64,000 bases of DNA, from NCBI GenBank assembly GCA_963932465.1, contig OZ010792.1:20799632-20863631 (forward strand). The letters are read 5' to 3'. The notes below the pieces were generated by a model. The model was not told where the DNA came from and did not search any database. It saw nothing but the letters and a program-made list of their open reading frames with translations. The position numbers and the translations under genes were made by a program. Each line of letters begins with the position of its first letter. Positions within the stretch are counted from its first letter, which is position 1. The stretch is from Maratus speciosus (Eukaryota > Arthropoda > Arachnida > Araneae > Salticidae). Positions 54,989 through 64,000 of the stretch are shown here, piece after piece.

Positions 54989-56164
54989 CAGACCTGCCAA
55001 CCTTTGACAATGAGAAATCGCAGCACTCAAAATTCAAATTAATCTCGAGGTTGGTTAATTGATTGGTTTCTGTTTTTTACACCACAAATCCGGATAACTC
55101 TGATTTCTTTCGGTTCGGACCGAACTTAGATTCATGCAGGGTTGGGTTAATCCGATTTTTCAAAAGTTAGTTCTTTTTATTCTTTCAGATTAAAAATTAT
55201 ATGTATCATAACAATAAACATAAAGAATAAAGATTTTTGTCAGTCTGTGATGTTTCCTGAAGAGAGCTCTGATCTGAGTTGATTCTGAGCAAAAAAAAAA
55301 AAAAAATTCAGAAATTGACAGAAAATTTCCGAAAGGTTACAGCAGTGTGTGTGGTGGTTGTGGGGGGAAGTATTACGGGCTAATTATGCATTATTTCTGC
55401 CGTCTTTCCGCGTTTTTTCCGCGATGCTTTGGCAAAATTCGCCTTTTCTCGCGCTTCTTTGACGAAATTTACGCGCTTTTTAGCAATTCTTTGATGAGAT
55501 ACGCGCGGTTTTTTTTCGTGATTCTTTGAAGAAATTTGCGTTTTTGCGCGATCCTTTGACCAAATTCACGTTTTTTCCGCAATCTTTTGAGGAAACTTTG
55601 ATTTTTTCCGCGATCCTTTGACGAAATTTGCTTTTTTTCCACAACCCTTTGACGAAATTAGCATTTTTTCGCGATCTTTTGGCGAAATTCGAATTTTTTC
55701 AGCGATCCTTTGACGAAATTTGGATTTTTAATTATTTAATGAAATTTGCGTTTTGTTCACGATCAATTGACGAAATTTGCAATTTTTTTTTTTTTTTTTT
55801 TTTGGCTATCATTTAGACCAATGTGGTTTATTTCGCCATCCTTTGACGAAATTCGCTTTTTTAGCGATTCTTTGATGAGATTTGCGTATTTTCTTGCTAT
55901 CCTTTGACAAAATTTGCTTTTTTTTTTCGAGATTCCTCACGAAATTTTCACTTTTCGCGATCCTCTGTCGAAATTTCCGTTTTTTCTGCGATCCTTTGAC
56001 GAAATTGGCATTTTTTTTTCCTGCGAGCAATTAACGAAATTGATTTTTTTCGGCGCGTGTGTTGTTTGAAGAAAATCGTAGTTTTAGACCGATTTTCGTA
56101 GCATCGTAGTTTTTAGCTTCAAATCGTAGAAACTACGAATTTTTCGTAGCAGTTGGCAGGTCTG
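54989..56164. mobile_element. TIR element CAGACCTGCCAAC with 30-bp minisatellite (third locus)
   Basis: CAGACCTGCCAAC (54989-55001) and GTTGGCAGGTCTG (56152-56164) are perfect inverted ends. GTATTT lies directly outside on both sides, a 6-bp direct repeat. Inside, from 55275, is the same leader seen at two other loci (GATTCTGAGCAAAAAA, AAATTGACAGAAAATTT, GGTTACAGCAG), then diverged minisatellite monomers up to about 56050. The right part carries repeated ATCGTAG / CTACGA motifs. Confidence 0.8.
55395..56050. repeat. 30-bp minisatellite, diverged array
   Basis: About 20 monomers of the form CGATCCTTTGACGAAATTTG-CGTTTTTT, the same family as at 5.3-6.8 and 17.6-18.2 kb but without the homogenised core. 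Confidence 0.9.
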
Positions 56165-56600
56165 GTATTTATGTAAACAAACAATTCAACATGTATTCAA
56201 CATATAGAGGCTATATACATAAATATAAACAAATCAGATAAAAATATTGAAGATAATTACATATATATGTGATTACATACCCTTGCATAATGTTATTCCG
56301 CTTTATTTAATAGTAGAACTTCTATATTTTACACAGCACATTCTATCAGCACGCCGCCATTGTAAAATGGCGGTCCTCTCCCTCTCCTCACTCTCACCGC
56401 TTGTTTTTCGTTAAATACGCATGCTCGGTTGAAAAATCCTGGGTTGAACCCTGCTGTAGACCAAGGTTGGGTTACTGAACCCGGCGTTAGATTTCAACCT
56501 CGAACCGGTTCAGTGAGGTTGACGGTGAATGCCATTTGAGTTTTCAACCCGGGTTTTCTGCATAACTCCGGGTCGAAGTTATTCATGAATACGAGCGTTA

Positions 56601-57080
56601 GTATTCTGCCTGTATTGGCGAAAGTCAAGAAAGACTATGTCAGAAAAGAGTTGCTGTAATTTCCCCGGCACTATGCTGATTATAACCAGTCGCTATTGCA
56701 GCAACAATCTCGATGTAGCGAGCTCTCAGCCACTTACAGCAAAGAAACAAACGACTCAGAAGAACTCATTAGAGATGATGAGAATCATTGTAAAGTTAAT
56801 AAGAAATGTAAAAAAGCTCCTAGCTTGTGCATTAGAAATATTGTGCGAGTTGAATGCCTGTGGTCATATTTATCCAACCTTGTACATAGCTTATAAGTAT
56901 GTACTTTATCATGCACTTAAGTGTCTTGTGAACGCATTTTCTCAACACTTAAAATTATAAAGAACTGTTTACGTTCATCGCAGGACAAGAAATGTTAGAT
57001 GATTTTATCCTATTCAGTATTGGATGATCTTTTGATTACGATAAGATAATAGATGAAGTTACCTCAAGTTCAAAAAATTG
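56601..57080 (+). pseudogene. hAT transposase relic, segment 4 (C-terminal dimerisation part)
   Basis: Continues the frame from segment 3 and reaches IYPTLYIAYKYVL. After a frameshift it gives CERIFSTLKIIKNCLRSS, the conserved hAT C-terminal block (usually 'ASAERSFSKLKLIK.YLRS'), and then a TAG. This defines the end of the old transposase. Confidence 0.78.
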
Positions 57081-57803
57081 CCCAGATATCTGACATTCTA
57101 ATTAGTTAGTAGTGAGGCTATAAAACAAACTAGGTACTCGATTTTCAGGTATTATATTGATATTGTAAACAAACGTTAATCAATGTACAAAGTGAATACA
57201 TGTTGATAATTTCAAATAAAATAAAATGAACAAGTTAATATAATATTTCAAGTAACAAATTAATATATGTGTGTCAACTTTAATAGCACTAACTTTTTCC
57301 TGTCAATACTTTCGAGTATAAAATTTACAGTGTAGTGTACATAGAAGTCTAATGTCTTTTTGACTGCATGTTAGGTCCACGCAAAGGGGCCCAGAGTCCA
57401 AATTCCGGGTGAGGGATGGATGTTCCTAGATGTTGTCAATATGCATAGATTAGGGTCAGCGGTGCCCCTATTCCCGTTGGAAGCCCCTTCACAAGTAGCC
57501 ATCTAATCTAACAATATCGTTCGTAGATGCTGACAGTGTAATTAAGCCGGCATTGGATCAAACAATTTTTTTTTTTTTTTTATACGAAGAATAAAAATAT
57601 CTGAACTGGATTCCCGTAAGAAATTTAAAATGTTATTATTTATCACGTGTATACCTTTTTAATTATTTAAAGTTTACATATTCAAAAAAGAAATACAAAT
57701 TAAACAAGTTCCCCCCCCCCCCCCTTTCCCCTGAAGATTTTTTTCACGATAAAATTACTACCAATTGAAAATAAACGAGTACAAAGATGCAAATATATCT
57801 CGA
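57081..57803. other. 3' flank of the hAT relic, no gene
   Basis: AT-rich with T (57567) and C (57709) homopolymers. No recognisable feature. Confidence 0.5.
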
Positions 57804-57811
57804 ATTAGAGG

Positions 57812-59956
57812 CAGGCACGTATCCAGGGAGGGGGCTAAGGGGGCTGAAGGCCCTCCCGAAAGTTTAGAAAGACTTTTCAAAACTATCTCAATGATAATAA
57901 AAATTGACAATCTTTTTCTTGTTTTTATCTTCCATTACATTAAAACTACGTACACGTTTAGTTGTAAAAATATAAATTAGCAATCCCTCGTTATAGCGCT
58001 TATTCGGATGAAAGTTCTTCTTAAAACGCAATTTTAACTGTCTTTATGAACAGTAAAATTCGATAAGGGTAGTTCAATAACATTAATTTGACTAAGAAAA
58101 AGTAAGTATAACACACGTATGATGTATAAGGGAATTTTAGGAATTAAACGTACAATATTTGTCTGCATTTGTTGTTATGATCTTCCTTAATTTTGTCTAC
58201 CCTCATTATATCACGCATATAATGAAAACTTAGAGTGGTCAATGTTAAAATGTTTTGTAGAGAAAGGAGCAAAACACTTTAATAGCCGCCGATAATGTAA
58301 AATCATGCGAAAATTAATTATTTTAAAGAAAGTATCTTTGCAAATGGTGTTTTAACTGTAAAAGGCCTTTTATTTAAAAAAAAAAACCAACTAGTAGCTG
58401 GAAAATTTTAAAAGGAATGCTTTGAAGAAAAACGATAGAAACCTTCACCCAGGATTTTCATTGAACAAATTTACTTTAAATTGTTTGCGTATGCATCGCT
58501 AATAGAAAGAAACTGCAAACAGGGTAGTCTGTTTTTCTGGAAAATTTTCTTTGTCTTTTGAGGAATTATCAACTTTAGGAATGGATACCCCTATGTAGGG
58601 ATATTTTGGGGAGTTTTTCCAAGCACTCCCTGGAGAGTTTTCTAGGAGGCAACATCTAACATTCTAACAATCTTATTTCGTGCACAGCAAGAAATGCTAC
58701 TTAGATGGTATATCATGATAGAAGTCCTCTAACGTTAGAGAAACCAATAAAAAAAGACTGTAAGCTAAGAGCACTTTTAAGATTTAGAGCAAAGTCTGGC
58801 GATGACGAATTGAAACAACATATTATTAACAGCAGTAGAAATGCTTCTTGCTTCAGCCCAGACATTTAGAATGAAGTCATTCAAATACGCTCGTATATAG
58901 TTACCGAAGAACTAGTAATCAAAATGTTGCTAATGTTGACACAAACAAGAGTACTGTAATGCAACATATTACAATACGATCAAACACTTGCTGACAGTCT
59001 TGGCTACAATCCCGGTAACAACAGCCAGTGCTGGAAAGTCTTTTTCGACGATGAAAAGAATGAAATCTTTTGCCTCAAAGCGTTATGGCCGATGGGAGAG
59101 TAGCTTTGCAATGATTTCCATTCATTGGGACATTACAGTAGATCCTAATAAGGGAATCAGCCTCATGGATGAGAAGAAGTCATGAAGAGTGCTTCTGTAG
59201 CAATTAAAATAATAAAGACATCAGCTACAGTGTAGTTGATGACGAGCTGTTATATTTTTAGCTCGAAACGCGTCCTATGTATCGTTTTTATTTTATGGTG
59301 ATTTTTTACAAATTTTTATTATTTTAATTGCTTCATATCGCCAGTTTTCGGTGCTGTTTCACAGTGCTTCTGTAGCACCAATAAACTTATTGTACCAAGA
59401 ATACTGCATTTATAATTATTCTAATTCTAATGAAAGAATGTGAAATATAATTAATATATATATCTGTAACAATCAATTTTTTCTTTGGGAAAAATAGGAT
59501 GTGTAATTTTCATCTATTGGTTAAGCATTTTAAAATCCTGCGCTCGTAATGCGGGACACTCACATGGTGTTAATCCTGTGCTTTAAATCTGTTCAAATTA
59601 CTTGTTTGCATTTCAATATTTTTTTAACGTTTTTCTCATAGGATACATGAGGCTCGTCTCAAACATTGCAAGTTTGTGCTTTATTTTTTCGTTGCAGTGT
59701 TTACCTAAAAACACTTCCAGTTTCCGAACTGGTTTAGAAACTAGAAGTGCTCTTGAAAACAATAAATTGTAACAAATCGAAAAAATACGAAATAACATTT
59801 TTTGATATTTACATCAAGTATCCTTGTAGAAATATACCTTAGGTTAAACCTTGCTTATTTTTTATTTACGCTTTAAATTATGCAAATTACTGCTGTTAGA
59901 TCAGAAAAAATCCAAGATTAAGCCCCCTCCGACGGGAAATCCTGGCTACGGGCCTG
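57812..59956 (+). mobile_element. Decayed hAT element, TIR CAGGCACG, 8-bp TSD ATTAGAGG
   Basis: The left end CAGGCACGTATCCAGG and the right end (complement CAGGCCCGTAGCCAGG) are hAT termini flanked by perfect 8-bp repeats ATTAGAGG (57804-57811 and 59957-59964). The interior holds the remains of its own transposase (58700-59185), so it descends from an autonomous copy. Confidence 0.94.
58700..59185 (+). pseudogene. hAT transposase C-terminal remnant
   Basis: The open frame 58988-59185 reads VLATIPVTTASAGKSFSTMK and MISIHWDITVDPNK, the C-terminal hAT dimerisation region (usual form 'LPVTTASAERSFSTL...NIHRDI.VDP'). Upstream, RFRAKSGDDELKQHII fits the same family after a frame change. The rest of the transposase is unrecognisable. 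Confidence 0.82.
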
Positions 59957-59992
59957 ATTAGAGGTAAGTCATCTTCATAGAGTTGGAGCAAA

Positions 59993-60192
59993 CACTGTTA
60001 AAAATTTGCAGCATTCTGTCCCGTCATTCGGCCGTTTTTTGAAAAAACGGTTTTATAACGGTAATTTAACTATATTCTGACCATAAAATGTCCAATAATA
60101 TGGTCAGAATAGTGTTAAATCACAGTTGTGTAACCGTTTTCGGAAAAAAGCGGTCAAATGACTGGACAGAATGCTGCAAATTTTTAACAGTG
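59993..60192. mobile_element. Palindromic MITE (200 bp)
   Basis: Two arms of about 92 bp starting CACTGTTAAAAATTTGCAGC are inverted copies around a short centre near 60090. Internal AACGG/CCGTT motifs repeat. The target duplication is unclear and the superfamily is unassigned. Confidence 0.85.
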
Positions 60193-60330
60193 AAGGGGCG
60201 TGTTGATACTTGATAGTCACTATTCAAACATTTTAACAATGGGGTTGTCGATTGGTGGGCCAATGCATAAGTCTAGCGGGGTGGGCCAAACTATGCCAGT
60301 CTGCTCCTGCCGACAATTATCTTAGATTTA

Positions 60331-61310
60331 ATGGATGATAATATTAATGATAATATGGATGATTCTAGAACTGATTTTTCACCAACTAATGATTTAAATG
60401 ACCAATTGGTTGAATTTAATAAACAGAAAATGCAAAAAATACTTGTTTTTTACGATTCTTGCAACAAAAGAGAAAAAAAATTGCACAAACAAAAAGCGAT
60501 TCCTGAGAGTGCACATCTTCCATGCAAGATTTAGGAAATTTTCAGCGTAGACCAAAGGGGCTTCAAATACGGTATTGCAAATGATCAGCTTCTTTCAGTA
60601 AAAGGTGAAAAAAAAGGACAATTTGTTATATTAAATCTGATTTTAATAGGACAAATTCATAGAATGTTATGCCAACATTATCTATGAGCGAAGAACTCTA
60701 AAGAAAGCTGTTTTTATGTTTAAAGAAAATGCAGGAAATTGGGATCAATTGTAGAAAAAACTTTGTTTAGACCTCAAAATGTGTACGTTACATGTTCCAA
60801 GCCCAGAAAAATGGATAAAAATAAAATGCTTGAATGGATTCAGAATTATGTTTTGCCGATTTTATTTAACCACCATCCTTAATTTTATTAGATTCGTGGA
60901 CTGGAAGTTCAGATCCAAAAACTTTTGCCAACCTTCCACCAAATGTTGAGAGAATGCAAATTCCTAGTAATACAATTTCTCTGGTGCAGCAATTGGACTT
61001 GTATTTCTATTGCCATGCCAATATAAACTTATTATAAAAGGAATCAATAACAGAATTGCAATTGATGAAATGAAAATCGAAGTGACACAGCACATTGAAA
61101 TTATTAAAATCCATTCTTTGGTGTACAATTAGTTAATGTCCAAAAATTATTGTTCTATGCTGCAATATGCTTGCTTTATTTGTAATTATGCATACACTGA
61201 CCCAATTAGATTTAAGAATGTTGAACAAATTTCATTTGATCTTACAATGAATAATGCTATATGCAGCCTAACTGATGAATGTGAAAGTTATGCAAAAAAT
61301 CTAAGATGAA
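60331..61310 (+). pseudogene. DDE (pogo-like, DDE_1) transposase relic
   Basis: Traceable pieces in order on the plus strand: an acidic N-terminal part from ATG 60331; IFSVDQRGFKYGIAN near 60540, with the probable first catalytic Asp; NVYVTCSKPRKMDKNK near 60780; and LLDSWTG near 60890, followed by TFANLPPNVERMQIP, the second catalytic Asp block of DDE_1-type transposases. A weaker tail with stops continues to about 61310. Several frameshifts and stops make it dead. Family level is by motif recall only. Confidence 0.7.
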
Positions 61311-61398
61311 TCAACCTAATCATAAAGTTAATTTTTTTAATTCTGAAAATTTTTATGTATGGCCAAGTTTTGACAATATCGTGTACAGCCTTAATAGT

Positions 61399-61559
61399 CT
61401 GCTAATTTTATTTATTCAGATTGCTTGATTGCCACCACATTTTTCAAATATTAATATTTGCTTTATTTAATAATAGATTAAATAAAGTAAAAATAAGGCA
61501 ACTATACTATTTCAAAAAGTGAGGGCAATCAAGCAATCAGAATATAAAAAAGTAACAGG
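61399..61559. mobile_element. Short MITE with inverted arms
   Basis: AGATTGCTTGATTGCC and its complement GGCAATCAAGCAATC lie in inverted arms of about 55 bp, which also share TTTTTCAAATA/ATTTCAAAAA. The length is about 160 bp. Ends and target duplication are approximate. Confidence 0.7.
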
Positions 61560-61803
61560 CTGGCAACGCTGATTACATGTATTGGTGGTAAGTGAGAATA
61601 ATTTGACTATTATGGTAAAATTTTCAAAATACATTTTCACTGGAAAGACAATGAACAATTGTTTAGAATACCATCTAACTCATCTTTCTCAGCTCCATAG
61701 CAATGCATTTAAATAACATTAATTTGTAAAATATAGGGTATGGTATGTTTAAGGATCTCAGTTATAGAAATTCATCATAAAAAAGCTCTGCAAGGCAAAA
61801 AGG

Positions 61804-61822
61804 TTGGGAACCACTGGTCTAG
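61804..61822. mobile_element. Solitary hAT right end
   Basis: AAGGTTGGGAACCACTG matches the complement of the widespread hAT terminus CAGTGGTTCCCAACC. I found no partner left end in the window. Confidence 0.55.
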
Positions 61823-61829
61823 ACTAACA

Positions 61830-63230
61830 TAATCTTAATAATATGTTTTATCTTAATGAGGAATATGGTCTTAATGCTGAAACATACCTTGGTAGGGGGA
61901 AAGATCCCATATCTAAAGAGATATTGGTCCAAACTCGACTGCTCTTTGGATCAATTATTAACTTAGCAAAGCATTGGCATAACTTAATGCCTGTGTCTTC
62001 TAACTGAGGAATGCCTAGATGGTAACCCTAAAAAGCACACACACAAAAAAAAGAAAATCAATGTATTTTCAAAACTTAATTTTAGAATAACAGCATACAT
62101 AAATCAAACAAATTTTTAAAAAACAATCATATTCTAACAAACTATTCAATGTAGTACATGAAAATCCTTTTTAATTGAAATCTCCAATAGATATTTTACA
62201 TTTAGTATATTTTCATAGAATGCCCACCAACCGCAAGTAAAAGCATTTTTGGTAGTTTTATATGAGCCACATACTAGCAATCAATCATGAAGCATTTCAC
62301 AATTTATAACAACCTTTGTGTTTCTGATTATTTCAGAGTTTAAGTGTACAGTTCAATTACACATATATTAAATTCATGTTTTATTTATTTATTTGTGAAG
62401 TTTTAATTTAATTTAGAATTTAGTTATGGAATATTACACAGGAACAAAAAAAAATTCTGCATGGTTTTAATTGCAAACGGACTAATCTTCAATGGGTTGC
62501 TATCAATACAAATAAATTTTAAAAAAATCATTCTTAAAAATTATTTTTAAAATGATTAAAAATCAGTAAACGATACAGTTTTTTGCACAAATTGCATTTT
62601 AAAGTACCTCTTTCTTCCTACTCGACGTGTAAAAATTGAAATTGTGTGATGTTTATAAGTTAATAAGTTTCCGCTAAGAGCAAAATTGATTGCTCAGGCC
62701 GTTGCCAACATTGTTAAAACGTCTGCATTACTGGTAGACATATTTTTGCTTTGTAATATAGATACATATAGTCAAAAAATAAAAATAATAATGCAGTTTG
62801 CAAATTTAAAATGAAATATAATTTGTTTAATTTTTCAAACTGTCCAACAAAAGGCTGGAGGTGGTATGTTTTTAGCAACTAAAACTCAAACTCCTTTTGT
62901 CCAAAAGTCAGTTCAATTCTAACTAGATTTCATAGCTTTGGTTGTTGTTAGATAATTTTTAAAAATCTACCTAAATAAAGGAGAACATTTCATATATATT
63001 GGCAGATCTCATTTAAAATTTTTCATTAAAAAAGATTAAATTCATGTAATGATTTTAAATTAAACAAGAAAGAAAAATCATGCGTTAAGCATAGATTATG
63101 AAACACTTTCCAACACTTCCTGAATGCTTTAACAAAACTTTGTTATTTAGGGAAATAAGGTAAATAAGATAACTAAGTAAACATTTTATAAAACACATAA
63201 AACATTTGAAAAACTGATTTCAGTAGTTAC
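61830..63230. other. No recognisable feature
   Basis: AT-rich, with no open frames of note and no inverted ends found. Confidence 0.5.
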
Positions 63231-63264
63231 CGTCCATAGCTAAAGATGTATTCCAATTCTTTTG

Positions 63265-63505
63265 AACAGCCCTGTACTTGATCTATAGGTTGATATACAC
63301 TATATTGCCATTAATGACCGGCAACTTTCAATTTTAGACATTTTGTTGAATATTTAGAAATATACTTGACAGATTCTTCTGGAATTTCAGGATTGAAAAG
63401 AACAGGTATGACCTCATATTTAGCAATGTCGATTTGATAAGGGGTGCAATTAGGGGGCCAACAAAAAATCAAAGAAAAAAAATAATACTTGGGATCACCC
63501 TGTAA
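63265..63505 (-). mobile_element. Two MITE end fragments, TACAGGG type
   Basis: Read on the minus strand, CAGGGTGATCCCAAGTATTA starts at 63503 and CAGGGCTGTTCAAAAGAATT starts near 63275. Both resemble the TACAGGG ends of arthropod Tc1/mariner-like MITEs, in the same orientation, so they are fragments rather than one element. A 68-codon minus-strand frame between them has no domain. Confidence 0.5.
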
Positions 63506-64000
63506 AATAAAATGCACGAAATGATCTACCGCTACCGAATAAGTAAACAGACATTGTGCAATATATGTAATATTTTGTGTAAGAATAGCACGTATATTAA
63601 TAGAGATATAGCGATTTATTTAAAAAAATTTAAAAATTCTTGCATGTTTTTTGCTTATAACATGCAGGATTTTCAACCAAATTTAACGTCGGTTTCAGAA
63701 AAATTGACAAATTATGGTAGAAACAATATAGTGCAATCGGAATATAAATATATTAAATATTTTATGAAATAATTTTTATCTGCGCATGCGCGAAAGATAA
63801 CAAGGATCATTTTACATAATTTAATAGTCAACTCTATGGAGCAACGTATTAAAAAAAATCGAGTCAAATATTGTAAAAATTCAGAAAGATATCGGCGTTA
63901 GAATGAGCAAATTTTTAGTAGTGCTCTAAAAGCAGCTGAATGATAAGGGATTTTCCACAAATTGTCATTTTTAATTTTTAATTATTTTTTTATTTTCATT
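63506..64000. other. No recognisable feature
   Basis: An 86-codon plus-strand frame (63512-63772) lacks any recognised motif. The region runs off the window. Confidence 0.5.

Larger units (their letters stand above)
52079..56597. mobile_element. Harbinger-like TIR element, TSD TTA, with long inverted ends
   Basis: CGCTTGTATTCATGAATAAC at the left and its near-complement at the right (ending CGAGCG) start inverted repeats of about 170 bp with related AACCTAGGTTGA / GGGTTCAGTAACCC-type blocks. TTA flanks both ends (52076-52078 and 56598-56600), the PIF/Harbinger target length. No transposase is recognisable in the interior, which has long A and C runs (52322-52405) and a nested minisatellite element. 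Confidence 0.87.
31541..60309 (+). mobile_element. Ancient autonomous hAT element expanded by nested insertions (reconstruction)
   Basis: The left end CAGGGGCGGACTGGC (31541) and the right end (complement CAGGAGCAGACTGGC, ending 60309) are matching hAT-type termini. CCACCCCGCTAG follows at both ends. The flanking octamers CAGACGAT and CCGACAAT agree at 6 of 8 positions. Between them lie four segments of one ZMYM1-like hAT transposase pseudogene in correct order and strand. Removing the recognised insertions (33011-35476, 36018-42965, 44160-51829, 52079-56597, 57812-59956, 59993-60192) leaves about 4.8 kb, a normal autonomous hAT length. The pairing of these two ends is inference. They could instead be two solo ends of the same family. 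Confidence 0.55.

Noticed and set aside
1..64000. Host protein-coding genes, tRNA or rRNA genes
   Set aside because: No exon-like conserved domains outside transposon proteins, no tRNA cloverleaf and no rRNA similarity were seen by reading. Intron-rich genes with very short exons could be missed without tools.

Overview
This window looks like AT-rich eukaryotic, almost certainly arthropod, genomic DNA. I could not find a single host gene, tRNA or rRNA. Nearly everything recognisable is transposable-element sequence, most of it decayed and deeply nested. A Naiad-type Penelope-like element whose two internal in-frame stops are both TGA, at or next to conserved cysteines, points to an arachnid, most likely a spider. 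Selenoprotein-coding Naiads have been described from spiders and clams (from memory of the Naiad literature; not searched here).

Layout. 0-5 kb: a 186-bp direct repeat and a broken RTE-type LINE on the minus strand (1.04-4.25 kb). 4.9-10.4 kb: a hAT-like element filled with a 30-bp minisatellite, a hAT element with a Tigger-like MITE inside, a foldback element and a small TA-flanked MITE. 13-20 kb: several MITEs, a 2.9-kb element with long diverged inverted ends, a second minisatellite element, and a TIR element made of three 173-bp repeats. 20.5-23.4 kb: the Naiad copy, flanked by 603-bp near-identical inverted arms and lying in a TA microsatellite. 23.9-31.3 kb: a MITE, a piggyBac-like element with a nested Tigger-like MITE, a 250-bp tandem duplication and a hAT MITE.

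31.5-60.3 kb is best read as one ancient autonomous hAT element (ZMYM1-like transposase). Its own sequence is only about 4.8 kb, but six or more later insertions have swollen it to 28.8 kb. They are a 15-copy satellite element (33.0-35.5 kb), a hAT MITE that holds a second MITE and a pristine Ty1/copia element (36.0-43.0 kb), a defective BEL/Pao element that itself holds two nested Tigger-like MITEs (44.2-51.8 kb), a Harbinger-like element holding a third minisatellite element (52.1-56.6 kb), another decayed hAT (57.8-60.0 kb) and a palindromic MITE (60.0-60.2 kb). The host transposase frame can be followed across two of the insertion sites. 60.3-61.3 kb is a relic DDE transposase; the remainder is unassigned AT-rich DNA with MITE ends.

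The most notable items are: (1) the Naiad element with probable selenocysteine codons; (2) the young, intact copia element, with identical-looking LTRs, a copia-type internal Met-tRNA primer site and a methyl-CpG-binding-like domain between integrase and reverse transcriptase; (3) a shared leader plus 30-bp minisatellite module carried by three elements with different termini; (4) the multi-level nesting, which gives a relative insertion chronology.
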